The position numbers were made by a program, and so were the translations under genes. DNA of 64,000 nucleotides from Burkholderia sp. GAS332 (GTDB taxonomy: Bacteria; Pseudomonadota; Gammaproteobacteria; Burkholderiales; Burkholderiaceae). Shown here in pieces: positions 36,464-45,284 of this stretch. The stretch is taken from the NCBI GenBank assembly GCA_900142905.1, contig FSRV01000002.1, positions 2,356,001 through 2,420,000 of the forward strand, written 5' to 3'. Position 1 is the stretch's first letter; each line of letters starts with the position of its first letter. The notes below the pieces were generated by a model. The model did not search any database. It was not told where the DNA came from and saw only the letters and a list, made by a program, of their open reading frames with translations.

Positions 36464-37173
36464 GAGTCGACGTCCGCGATCAGCATGTAGCCAACGCCCC
36501 ACACGGTCTTAATGAAGCGCGGCTTCGACGGATCGTCCTCGACGATCTGCCTGAGCCGCAGGACCTGCACGTCGATGCTGCGATCGAGTGCATCGTGCTC
36601 ACGCCCACGGGCGCGCGCCAGCAGATTGTCGCGGCTCACGGGCCGGTTCGGTGACGAGGCCAGCGCGACCAGCAGCAACATCTGCGCCGAATGAATCTCC
36701 AGCAGTTCTCCAGCACGCGACAACTGCTGCTTGCCGACGTCGAGACTGAAATCGCCGAAACGCACGCTCTGCGAGGTCACCGTGACATCGCCCGAGGCGA
36801 TCTTCTGGCGGCGCAGCAGTGCATTGATTCGCGCCACCAGTTCACGCGGCAGAAACGGCTTGGCGAGGTAGTCGTCGGCACCCGTTTCGAGGCCGGCCAC
36901 CTTGTCGAGCGGATCGCCCTTCGCGGTCAACATCAGGATCGGCAGCGTCTGCCCTTGCGCGCGCAAACGGGCGCAGATGGCGAGGCCGTCCTCTTCGCCG
37001 ATCATCAGATCGAGCACCAGCAGATCGAACGGCTCGCGCTCCAGATAACGGTCGAGCCGCTTGCCGTCTTCCGCGATCCGGACGTCGAAGCCGTGGCCGC
37101 GCAAGAAGCGCTGCAGCATGTTGCGCAGTTCGGCTTCGTCGTCGAGCACGATGATTTTGGCGGGGCGATCCAT
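36460..37173 (-). CDS. OmpR-family response regulator
   Basis: A 237-residue regulator with a receiver domain (acidic pocket Asp11/Asp12, phospho-accepting Asp55 in LLVLDLMIGEEDG, Lys in YLAKPF) and a C-terminal winged helix typical of OmpR/PhoB (SRDNLLARARGREHDALDRS ... IKTVWGVGYML). ATG 37173 is preferred over an upstream start at 37248 because GAGGAG lies at the right distance. It forms an operon with the EnvZ-like kinase (ATGA overlap). An EF-hand gene lies 80 bases upstream on the same strand and may be cotranscribed. Confidence 0.93.
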   Translation of the reverse strand: MDRPAKIIVLDDEAELRNMLQRFLRGHGFDVRIAEDGKRLDRYLEREPFDLLVLDLMIGEEDGLAICARLRAQGQTLPILMLTAKGDPLDKVAGLETGADDYLAKPFLPRELVARINALLRRQKIASGDVTVTSQSVRFGDFSLDVGKQQLSRAGELLEIHSAQMLLLVALASSPNRPVSRDNLLARARGREHDALDRSIDVQVLRLRQIVEDDPSKPRFIKTVWGVGYMLIADVDS

Positions 37174-37253
37174 ACGAATGCTCCTCGGTTCAGGCAGCGG
37201 GACGTGGCGGGTGTGCGTCAAAGGTCCTACGATCCCGCCGGCGCCCACGCGGC

Positions 37254-37547
37254 TCAGTGCGCTGCCCCGCGTTCCTGCATGAATGCCGCGATCTGCGGCA
37301 ACGTGATGTAGCCCGCTTTCTGCGTATCGATTTCATCGAAATGCTTGGCAACCATCGGCATGCCCGCAGCAGCCTGCGCTTTGGTGAGCTTACCGTCTTG
37401 CGTGGTGTTGGCGCTTGCGAAGCGCGTTTGCAACTGCTGCGCCATGCGTTCCATGCGCTGGGGATTGCCGCCCTGCGGCGCGGCGGTTTGGGCGAACGTG
37501 ACGGTGGATGCACAGCACAGCAGCACAATGGCGAACAACTTTTTCAT
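37254..37547 (-). CDS. Periplasmic EF-hand protein
   Basis: A 97-residue secreted protein: signal peptide MKKLFAIVLLCCASTVTFAQ, then two EF-hand-like loops, DGKLTKAQ (with N-T-T-Q-D before it) and DTQKAGYITLPQIAAFM. The first loop keeps Asp at positions 1 and 3-like, the second is degenerate, so calcium binding is plausible but unproven. GAAGGA precedes the ATG at 37547. It lies directly upstream of the OmpR/EnvZ-like genes in the same direction; a calcium-related signal to the sensor is speculation. Confidence 0.82.
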   Translation of the reverse strand: MKKLFAIVLLCCASTVTFAQTAAPQGGNPQRMERMAQQLQTRFASANTTQDGKLTKAQAAAGMPMVAKHFDEIDTQKAGYITLPQIAAFMQERGAAH

Positions 37548-37953
37548 GACTGAATCCTTCGATTGAGTCATCGTGCGTCGCCTGCAATGTGCCGCGATCC
37601 GTTCGATGACAGGCCGAATTCTTGGGGATGTGCCGCCGGAAGGCAATTTCAGAATCATGTCGCCCTATGTCATGGTTTTTCGCGGCGTCGGCATCGCGGG
37701 TACGCGCTGCCGTCGTAGCACAGCATACGCTCCATACAAACGCACACTGACGTCATAGCCCACTTTCACGCGACATTGAATGAAATAAGTTCGCGCTCCC
37801 GTTTCGAAGGCGGTATGCGTATCTTTCGTCTGCCGGCGCCACAAGCACCCAAGCGCCTCGACGGTTTGGAAAGACTCTCAAGCAATCCGAACCAGCCGCA
37901 CGGCTTCTTCACCGGAAGACGCACCGCACCGCTCAACGTCTCAGGAGTATCAA

Positions 37954-38286
37954 GTGAGTATTCGTCTCGTCTGCGCCTCGACCTTCACCGCCCTCGGTCT
38001 CGCCTGTTCGTCGTCGGCGTTCGCCCGAGTGGTCGTCTATATGCCCGCCGCCGTGGTCTACGCACCGCCGCCACGACCTGTCTATTACTACGTGCCGGTC
38101 AAGCCGGTCTATGTCGTGGCGCCCCCGCCGGCTCCGGTTCCCGTAGCGGCCGGCACGCCTGTGCCGCTGCCTGCGAAACCCCTTCCCCTGTACACGACGG
38201 TCGTGGTGCCCGCACCGACCAACTACGCAATCGTGCCCGCTCCTGCAGTCACCTATGCGCAACCTGTTACTGTGGTACCGCGTTAA
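37954..38286 (+). CDS. Secreted Pro/Val/Tyr-rich small protein, unknown
   Basis: A 110-residue protein starting with GTG (AGGAG 8 bases upstream). A signal peptide ends at SSAFA; the mature chain is about one third proline plus valine, with YAPPPRPVYYYVPVKPVYVV and PLPAKPLPLY repeats and no cysteine except in the leader. It resembles low-complexity envelope proteins rather than an enzyme, and no family is recognised. It stands alone. Confidence 0.65.
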   Translation: MSIRLVCASTFTALGLACSSSAFARVVVYMPAAVVYAPPPRPVYYYVPVKPVYVVAPPPAPVPVAAGTPVPLPAKPLPLYTTVVVPAPTNYAIVPAPAVTYAQPVTVVPR

Positions 38287-38478
38287 GAGCGCCAAAACGA
38301 TTGATCAGACTACTGGCGGCTAACTCGATGTCAACTCAAAATCGCGGAGCGCGGCACGGTACTTGCTGGATTCCACTGCACCGTCAGACGTGCCCATTGA
38401 TTAGACCTATCTGTCCAACTGCCGGCATCCCGCTTGCACCGTTGCATCGCCCATCCACCTCTCCTTCAGGAACGTTAG

Positions 38479-38793
38479 ATGAGCTATCAGGATATAGACA
38501 AAGAGATTGCCCATTTCGAACTCGTGTTCGGAAAAATTTCCACCAGCGATCGCATTCCGTTGTCGTATTGGCGAAATAGACTGGCCATGCTTCCCAAAAT
38601 GTTGCTGATGCCGATACAGCGCGCGCGCCTCACACGGCTCGACGCAGCGTTGCGCTTACTCGAACAGGCCGCGCATACGCCGGCGGCTGAGGAGCCGCCA
38701 CAGGCTGCGCTCAGCCAATCAGGATCCGCGCGGCGAGCGCCAGCGCAAGGGCCGGCAGCATCACCACCACCCCCACTTTCAAAAACTTCATGA
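38479..38793 (+). CDS. Second small protein with SYWR motif, paralogue of the gene at 16728
   Basis: A 104-residue protein with the same N-terminal half as the protein at 16728: MS-x4-DKEIAHFE-V, then PLSYWRNRL and a basic amphipathic helix ending in LLEQ. After residue 66 it carries a Pro/Ala/Ser-rich tail that the shorter copy lacks. AGGAAC lies before the ATG. The last 83 bases overlap the 3' end of the ArsB-family gene on the other strand, so the tail could be either real or a read-on. The function is unknown. Confidence 0.72.
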   Translation: MSYQDIDKEIAHFELVFGKISTSDRIPLSYWRNRLAMLPKMLLMPIQRARLTRLDAALRLLEQAAHTPAAEEPPQAALSQSGSARRAPAQGPAASPPPPLSKTS

Positions 38794-39961
38794 AGCTCAC
38801 GTCCTCGCCTTCGCGGCGAATGGCGTTGAGCCAGAGGATCGTTGCGAGCGAGCCCGTGATCGACAGATTCGGACCCAGATCGACGCCGATCAGGAACGCA
38901 TCGATCACGCGCTCGGGACTATGCGCTTGCGTCACGGTCGAACTGGCGATCAGACCCGCCGGCAGGTTGTTCATCAGATTGCTGCCGATTGCGATAGCGC
39001 TGCCCGCCCAGCCGGCCGTCGTGACTTCGCTGTGTTGCGTCGCGTCTTGCAGCAGATTGACGAATGTCGTAATGACGCCGGTGTGATCGAGCATCTCGAC
39101 GAGCACAAACAAGGCAGCGACCAGCGGCAGTACGCTCCACGATATTTCCTTGATCATCGGCAGCGGCGATTTGCGCTCCTGGATCAGCACGACCGCGGCG
39201 GTCAGCGCACCGAGTATCGCGGTGGGCAGGCCGAGCGGAACATCGAAGGCGGAAACCGTCAGCAGCACGACGGCCGTCGCCGCGATACCCGCGAGCGCAA
39301 CGCGCCCGCTCGACGACAATTCGAGGGGCTCGAGATCGGCCTCGCAGGTCCCGGCGAGCGCTTCGCGCTGGGTCCAGCGCAACAGCACATAGGTCGCGAC
39401 GATCGACAGAAGCGAAGGCAGCGTGAAGCGCATCAGCCACGCGCCGAGCGCCGGGGTGTGATTGCCGTACAGCACGATGTTGGCTGGGTTCGAGATCGGC
39501 AGCACGAAGCTCGCGGCATTCGCGATGAACGCGCAGACGAAGAGCAAGGGCAGCGGATGTGTCTTCGCTTTTTTGGCGGCGGCAAATACCGCCGGCGTAA
39601 GGACGACCGCGGTGGCGTCGTTGGAGAGGAACGCCGTGATGACCACGCCGACCAGATAGACCAGCAGAAAGAGCTTTCTCGGCGAGCCTTTGGCGTGGTT
39701 CACCGCGAATACGGCGACCCAGTCGAACAGACCTTCGCGGCGCCCGACCTCCGATAGCACCATCATGCCGAACAGGAACAGGTAGACGTCCGAGCCCTTG
39801 CCGACTGCCTCGATTGCCCGATCGACGGGAAGCAGGCCCAGCGAGACGAGCAATAACGCGCCTGCGACGGCCCACACGGCCTCGGGCCATTTGAACGGCC
39901 GGGTGATGACGCCGGCCGTGGCGGCAATGGCGATACCCCAGGAAAGGAAAACGGAATTCAC
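38711..39961 (-). CDS. ArsB-family arsenite/anion permease
   Basis: A 416-residue permease with 11-12 helices of the ArsB/NhaD (ion transporter) superfamily. The ArsB hallmark regions are visible: FLSNDATAVVLTPAVF, SNPANIVLYG and GSNLMNNLPAGLIASSTV plus DLGPNLSITGSLATILW. ArsB exports arsenite or antimonite. No arsR, arsC or arsH lies nearby, so either the gene is an orphan or it transports another anion. Its 3' end overlaps the small gene at 38479 by 83 bases. Confidence 0.88.
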   Translation of the reverse strand: MNSVFLSWGIAIAATAGVITRPFKWPEAVWAVAGALLLVSLGLLPVDRAIEAVGKGSDVYLFLFGMMVLSEVGRREGLFDWVAVFAVNHAKGSPRKLFLLVYLVGVVITAFLSNDATAVVLTPAVFAAAKKAKTHPLPLLFVCAFIANAASFVLPISNPANIVLYGNHTPALGAWLMRFTLPSLLSIVATYVLLRWTQREALAGTCEADLEPLELSSSGRVALAGIAATAVVLLTVSAFDVPLGLPTAILGALTAAVVLIQERKSPLPMIKEISWSVLPLVAALFVLVEMLDHTGVITTFVNLLQDATQHSEVTTAGWAGSAIAIGSNLMNNLPAGLIASSTVTQAHSPERVIDAFLIGVDLGPNLSITGSLATILWLNAIRREGEDVSFMKFLKVGVVVMLPALALALAARILIG

Positions 39962-40086
39962 TCGGTAGGTCCCAGGTTGTTTGTCGCGGCTAGCGCGGTG
40001 TTCGCGTGCAGCATAACCTATGGGTGACGGGTGAGTTGCCGTTACAGCTTAGGGGGCAACATGGCCATTGATCGACGTGGCGGATT

Positions 40087-43000
40087 TCACAGGGGTCTCG
40101 GGCCTGCGGGCAGCGGAGTTTCGGCATGCTTCGCCGCGTCGAGCATCGCCCTTGGCAACGGCGGCGGGCCATCAACCTGCGCAGTCTTTTTCGTACCTCG
40201 CACCACGCCTGGGCCCTTGCCCACGAAGATGCGCTCCGGTAGCACGAAGCCACGGAGCGCCAACAGTTCAAGCGGACCTTTGCCCACATCCGTTCGCATC
40301 ATGTAACTCAATGGATAGGTGAACTCGACCGAAGCCGGCGTAAGCGGTCCCTGGACGGTCAGGCTGGTGCTGCCGCCTGCGTCGTCGCCCTCTTCGTCAG
40401 CGGGTATAGCGCTGACGTCGAGCTTCGGAACCGCACTCGCCGCGGCAGGCAATGAAACGGCCTTGCCCGGCTGCGCGAGCCCGAGCGGCTTGGTGTCGGG
40501 CCCGGCCTGCCAGGTCAGCTGATACGTCGCGCTGTCGATCGGCTCGACTCTCGCCCGCTCCAGCATCCGCACCAGCCCCCAACGGCCGCCGTACTCGAAG
40601 TTCTTGCTGGTGCCAGCCCTTTCGGTTTGCCACTCGAGTCGCGTGCCGAGGTCCTGCGGATGATTCGACGGCCACGTCAGCGCCTGCCAGGCCTCCTGCT
40701 GGTTGTAGTAATGCAGTTTCTGGCCGTCAAGCGTCAGCACGGTATCCGTGATGCCCGGTGTCGGCGACGGTTTGAACTCGAACCGGTATTGCGGCTCGCC
40801 CTGCGCGAGCAGATGCCCCCCGATGCGCTGCAAGGTGTTCAACGCCTTCAGGAACGCGGGATCGAACGCGAGCGCCTGATTGCCCGTGGTCGCCGGCACC
40901 CATTGATCGCCCTGCAGCTCAAGCACGCCCGCCAGTTGCGAGCCCAGGAAGGCGCCTATCAGTCCGCCTTGCGGACGCAGGAAGCGCGCGAGTTCCGGCA
41001 GAGATGCGTCGTTATCGGTATTGGCGAATGGATAGCGCCCCGCGAACGAGCGGTTCCATGTCGCCACGATAGTTTGCCGCCATGCTTCGTTCAGGCTTGC
41101 CTGGGCGGGCGCGAGCACCGTCTGGGTGGCCTGGGTGACAGGCCGTACGAACAGCGCGTCACCCAGCCCTGCCCACTGGGCGCCAAGGCTTACCGCGATC
41201 AGTTGTGCGTAGGCCTGCGTATCGGCAAGTTCCGAGCCCTTGCCCTGGAACAGCGACTGCGCGACCTGCTTCGCCTGCGCGTCGGCGTCGGGGCTGTCGC
41301 TGATCTGCTGCAGCTTCAGGCGCAACGTGGTGACCCGCTCCATAAAACGTTGAAGGCTCAGGTCGCTGTTTGCCGCGCCGCTCGCGGTGGGATTCGAATT
41401 TCCTTGCGCGACGAGGCGCAGTAGCGGGCCGAATGACACGCCGAGTGGGCCTGCGGGGTCCGGCCTTGCCGTCTCAGGTGCTTCGGTCTTATTAGCGAGC
41501 ATGTTCTGCGCTTTCGTCACCAGCGTGTCCGATAACGATTCCTTCAACGCTCCCGCACCGCCGTGGTATTCGAGCGATTTCATCAGCGCGATCACCGGCG
41601 ACTGACGGGTATCGGCCATCAGTTTCAGTTGCTCGATGGCGGAAGGCAACGTCGGCGCAGCGCCCCATTGCAGCGTGTTCATGAACCCCTGCCAATGATC
41701 GGCGTAGTCGGCGAAATAGCGGTTCGTCAGTTCTGCTCTGAGGGCGTCGGCTGATTGCGCTGGCGCCTGCGTTGGTTGTCCGTTACCGTTTTCCTGACCA
41801 TTCTGCGCGTCGGTCAGCACCCAGTCACTCGCGACCTCGCTGCGCTTTGCAACTTCGTCGATAGCGGCCGCGACGGTGCCTTCATACGCCTCGCGCGTGA
41901 AGACGCCTGGGACGGTGCCGGTAGTGTAAATAAGACCGCGCGTGTCCGTTCCGGCCGTGAGCGAGGCGAGCGTCTGGTTGGGATATTTATTGCCCACCGC
42001 GTTCAGGATGCTCTGGTAGACCGTGTCCTCGGAATTCTTCGCGCCGATCACGGCGAGCAGTGTTTGCCGCGACGTGTTCACCAGGTCCGCGCGCGGCTGG
42101 ATGCGCCAATCTGCGTGGGCCTTCAGGTGCTGTGCGTAGAAACCGAGCAGACGCTCGGACAGGTCGAGTTTTTCGCCGACCGACAGGTTGGCGTTTGTGT
42201 TCCAGTCACGCGGGAGCAGCGGCGCCATGAAGCTTGCGTCGGCGCGGTCGGGATCGGCCATCATCAGATAGGTTTTGAGTGCCTTGTGGCCGTCGAGCGC
42301 AAGACGGTTGGTCTCGTCGTCGAACTGGGTGGTCTGCATCTGGCTGAGGTCGACCAGTTGTGCTTCGAGATTCTGCTGGATGGGTGCGATCAGTGCACGT
42401 CTGCTGGCTTGTGCGTAGACAGGCCACAACGCGGCGAGTACCTCGGCGTCGTGGCTCAGGCCGAAGCGGGTCAGCAGTGGCGCGTGGTGTTGCGTACGCT
42501 CTTCGTAGTGGGTGATCTGCTGTTGCAGTTTCAGGAGCGCACGCAGGCGGGATGCCAAATCGGGCGCGGTGTTGAGGGTTACCGCGGCCTGGCTGGCGAT
42601 GCGAAGGTCGCGCGCGTTCGACAGGCCAGAGATAATCATGCCGATGGTCCATACGCCGATGGAAGTCAGCGCGAGAACAGAGAATACCGATACCGGGTGC
42701 CAACCGATGCGCTGCCCTCGTGTGTTTCGAGCCGCTTCGCCCAGGTGTTGCCATAGCGGCAAATCAGCGCCGGCCGGGCCTTCGTCCGCAAGCTCGGCAC
42801 TCAGCGGATAGGGGGCGAAGAACACGCCGCTGATGGGTTGGTGGCGCTGCCGTTTTGCGAGCCCGCCAATCCAGCTAGCCAGCGGCGCGCTGCGGGCATC
42901 GAGGCGTTCCGAGAGTTCCGCTGCATAGCGATCGTCCGGGTTGCGGCTGAGTTGCGCGATGCTTCGATTGATCAGGCGATCGCGTACGGTCAGAAGCGCA

Positions 43001-43746
43001 GCTTCGATTGCTCCCGCTTCGGCTGAGCGCTGAAATTCGCAACCGATCACTGGCGTGGCGCCGTTCGTGACGCTATCGGTTTGTGCGACGTCGAGTACGT
43101 AGATCGGTGCGGACCAGTGCATTGTGTCTGCGATGCGCGCGAGGTTTACGCTATCGGCACGGGTGCCGCGGCGTTGTGCGGGCAGATCGGCGGTGCCGTC
43201 GAGGGTGAGCACGACCGCGTCGATAGGGCGGCGACGACGCAGTTTATAGAGCGCTTTCAGCCAACTCAGTTCGGGACAACCGTCCTTGTCCGTCTCGCTC
43301 CATAGCAATACGGCGTCTGGCCTGACGAGCCAGCCTCGCTCCGCCAGTTCGGGCAACAGCTTGCTGACCACTGCGCCGTCGCCGGTCAGCAGCAGCCACG
43401 ACTGGCGATAGCGCCAGCGGAAACCGTTAAGGCTTCGCAGCGTTTGCCGAAGCTTCGCGTCCCACCGTAACGTAGGCTGGACCTCTGACGTTTTCTCAGC
43501 TCCCACTCGCGCAGCCGGATCACGCGTATAGCGCCGGCGGCGGGTCGATTGCCGCGCAAGCCATCGCCATGCTGCGAAGATGGGCGCCCGAGCCAGCAGC
43601 AGAATGGTGCCGATCAGCAGGACCGTTACGACTCGCAATTCCGGTGATGGGTGAAGGGCTTCGCCCTTGAATCCGACGATGATCGCCGCGATTGACGTCA
43701 TCGCGCCGACAGCGAGCCCGTAGCCCAGAAATTTCCCAATACTCAT
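40087..43746 (-). CDS. TssM/IcmF-like type VI secretion protein
   Basis: A 1219-residue inner-membrane protein with two N-terminal helices (about 5-25 and 38-57), an IcmF-like cytoplasmic domain (about 60-320), a third helix (about 355-375, VFSVLALTSIGVWTIGMIIS) and a large periplasmic region with the conserved C-terminal part (WNRSFAGRYPFA, then GGRWGLVRMLERARV). TssM anchors the type VI membrane complex. The P-loop position reads LLLTGDGAVVSKLL, lacking the GK(S/T) of nucleotide-binding members. It is the last gene of a VgrG/PAAR island, overlapping its neighbour by 4 bases, with no other core genes around. It may therefore be a dedicated paralogue, not the general TssM. Confidence 0.85.
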   Translation of the reverse strand: MSIGKFLGYGLAVGAMTSIAAIIVGFKGEALHPSPELRVVTVLLIGTILLLARAPIFAAWRWLARQSTRRRRYTRDPAARVGAEKTSEVQPTLRWDAKLRQTLRSLNGFRWRYRQSWLLLTGDGAVVSKLLPELAERGWLVRPDAVLLWSETDKDGCPELSWLKALYKLRRRRPIDAVVLTLDGTADLPAQRRGTRADSVNLARIADTMHWSAPIYVLDVAQTDSVTNGATPVIGCEFQRSAEAGAIEAALLTVRDRLINRSIAQLSRNPDDRYAAELSERLDARSAPLASWIGGLAKRQRHQPISGVFFAPYPLSAELADEGPAGADLPLWQHLGEAARNTRGQRIGWHPVSVFSVLALTSIGVWTIGMIISGLSNARDLRIASQAAVTLNTAPDLASRLRALLKLQQQITHYEERTQHHAPLLTRFGLSHDAEVLAALWPVYAQASRRALIAPIQQNLEAQLVDLSQMQTTQFDDETNRLALDGHKALKTYLMMADPDRADASFMAPLLPRDWNTNANLSVGEKLDLSERLLGFYAQHLKAHADWRIQPRADLVNTSRQTLLAVIGAKNSEDTVYQSILNAVGNKYPNQTLASLTAGTDTRGLIYTTGTVPGVFTREAYEGTVAAAIDEVAKRSEVASDWVLTDAQNGQENGNGQPTQAPAQSADALRAELTNRYFADYADHWQGFMNTLQWGAAPTLPSAIEQLKLMADTRQSPVIALMKSLEYHGGAGALKESLSDTLVTKAQNMLANKTEAPETARPDPAGPLGVSFGPLLRLVAQGNSNPTASGAANSDLSLQRFMERVTTLRLKLQQISDSPDADAQAKQVAQSLFQGKGSELADTQAYAQLIAVSLGAQWAGLGDALFVRPVTQATQTVLAPAQASLNEAWRQTIVATWNRSFAGRYPFANTDNDASLPELARFLRPQGGLIGAFLGSQLAGVLELQGDQWVPATTGNQALAFDPAFLKALNTLQRIGGHLLAQGEPQYRFEFKPSPTPGITDTVLTLDGQKLHYYNQQEAWQALTWPSNHPQDLGTRLEWQTERAGTSKNFEYGGRWGLVRMLERARVEPIDSATYQLTWQAGPDTKPLGLAQPGKAVSLPAAASAVPKLDVSAIPADEEGDDAGGSTSLTVQGPLTPASVEFTYPLSYMMRTDVGKGPLELLALRGFVLPERIFVGKGPGVVRGTKKTAQVDGPPPLPRAMLDAAKHAETPLPAGPRPL

Positions 43747-44981
43747 CCGTTCCGTTCTCCGTCACTTTCCCGTTTCGCCGGTTGTGCCACAGCAAGCTGG
43801 AGCGCTCCGTCAAGGCTTGCCGTCAATTGCGGCTCGCCGGTGTGCGCCGCATGTTCGATTGCTAACGCCGCAACCAGCCACGGGGCCGCGACGCCCGCAT
43901 CGCCCAGAGCCGTATCGATATTGCGAAAGCCCGGGAGTCCCTTGGTTTTCGACGCATTGAATTCCAAGTCAGACGCGCCCCGAATAAGCGCGGATCTGTC
44001 GTCCGGGCCAAGCGCGGCCTGCCAGATGTTGTTGACCTGATGCGGTCCGGCTCGCCCCCACAGCAAGGCACGCTCTATCGCGTTGGCGATCGGGTTCGCT
44101 CCCACCTCGACCGGTCTGTGCAGTTGTCCTTTCGTTTCAATGCCAACTCGTTCGGCGAGCGGCGCCCAGCCGAGCAACAATGCGACGGCAGCCTCAGCAC
44201 TGCCCTCCGGAGGTTTCTCGTGCAATTGCACGGCCACGAACAACGCAAATTTTTCAAGTGACGGGCCACCCGGGATATCCAGCCACGCATCGAGCGCCAT
44301 TAACCCGGATCCGTCCGGAAGCCAGCAAACCTCCGCTGGCCGATGGCCGAATTCCTGCCAGCACGCGAGCCACATTGCCTGGGCCTGTTTCCGATCGACA
44401 TTGGCCGGCAGCCGCAGATAAACATCGAGCGGCACACGGGAAGGCAGGTTGTAAAGCTGATCGTCAATCAGATTCAGCAATTCGAAAAAGCAGGACCGAT
44501 ACCGGGTCAGATGCTCCGCGTCATCGATTACCGACAGCGATGTATGGCGAACAGACTTGCCTCCCGAGCGCGGCGGATGAGCCTCGAGCACGGCAGGCCC
44601 CTGCGCGATACGGCTGGCTACGCCCGAATTGCCGGGTTCGCACAGGTACGCAGAGGCGACGACTGCGAGGGGCTCGCTCGCGAACTGGATCGCTTCCGCA
44701 CGATCGGCGCGGCACACTTCATCATCCGCGCGAAACCACTCGGCCTCCTCGTGGTAGTAGTGGCACCGCAGTCCGAATCCGGCACAGCCTGTCAGGGCGG
44801 GCAGCACGAGCAGGCGGGTCCAGAACCACGCGGTGCCGGTTGGTTCGGCCTTCGGCCACGTCAAGAGGGTGACCACCACGCTCGCGAGCATGAACGCAAC
44901 GAATAGGAAAAGCCATAGGACCAGGTTCGGCGGGGTTGGCCGTTCGCTCTCCGGTCTCGGTACAGGCAGTTCCACTGGCAT
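43743..44981 (-). CDS. Type VI island inner-membrane protein of unknown function
   Basis: A 412-residue protein with two N-terminal helices (about 20-42, VLWLFLFVAFMLASVVVTLL, and 53-68) and a long cytoplasmic-looking domain without a family I can name. Conserved-looking stretches include YHEEAEWFRADDEVCRAD and LLGWAPLAERVGIE. It starts 12 bases after the PAAR stop and overlaps the TssM-like start by 4 bases, so it is coupled to both. It is not TssL or TssJ: there is no DotU domain and no lipobox. It probably works with the TssM-like protein. Confidence 0.7.
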   Translation of the reverse strand: MPVELPVPRPESERPTPPNLVLWLFLFVAFMLASVVVTLLTWPKAEPTGTAWFWTRLLVLPALTGCAGFGLRCHYYHEEAEWFRADDEVCRADRAEAIQFASEPLAVVASAYLCEPGNSGVASRIAQGPAVLEAHPPRSGGKSVRHTSLSVIDDAEHLTRYRSCFFELLNLIDDQLYNLPSRVPLDVYLRLPANVDRKQAQAMWLACWQEFGHRPAEVCWLPDGSGLMALDAWLDIPGGPSLEKFALFVAVQLHEKPPEGSAEAAVALLLGWAPLAERVGIETKGQLHRPVEVGANPIANAIERALLWGRAGPHQVNNIWQAALGPDDRSALIRGASDLEFNASKTKGLPGFRNIDTALGDAGVAAPWLVAALAIEHAAHTGEPQLTASLDGALQLAVAQPAKRESDGERNG

Positions 44982-44993
44982 GCGGGTAGCGTC

Positions 44994-45242
44994 TTACACC
45001 AGACTCGAAATCAGTTTGCAACCACACATTGCGCGATAGCCGTGTCGCGCCAGCGATATGCCGTTGTTATTCATCTTGTCGTCGCCGTCGATTATCAGAT
45101 TGGGCTTGATATCGTGCTTCGGACATGAAACTTCGTCGCCCTTGCGCGCCACATACCGGCCGCCGATGCGCATCGTTGTCGATGCGCTGATGACTTTGCC
45201 GCCGTGATCGGTGTCATCGCCGAAACGGATCAGATCAATCAT
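44994..45242 (-). CDS. PAAR-domain spike tip protein
   Basis: An 82-residue PAAR protein that sharpens the VgrG spike of the type VI machine. The Pro-Ala-Ala-Arg-like repeats are seen as DHGGKVISAS, RYVARKGDEVSCPKH and GISLARHGYRAMCGCKL; Cys and His residues in them can bind the zinc at the tip. AAGGAGC lies before the ATG. Solitary PAAR without a fused toxin domain implies that the toxin is loaded separately, through the DUF4123 adaptor. Confidence 0.9.
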   Translation of the reverse strand: MIDLIRFGDDTDHGGKVISASTTMRIGGRYVARKGDEVSCPKHDIKPNLIIDGDDKMNNNGISLARHGYRAMCGCKLISSLV

Positions 45243-45284
45243 TTGAATTAGCTCCTTGTTGGTTGATTTTCTATAGCTGTGTGT

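Noticed and set aside
35192..36490. 432-codon frame antisense to the sensor kinase
   Set aside because: Shadow of a gene with intact kinase motifs.
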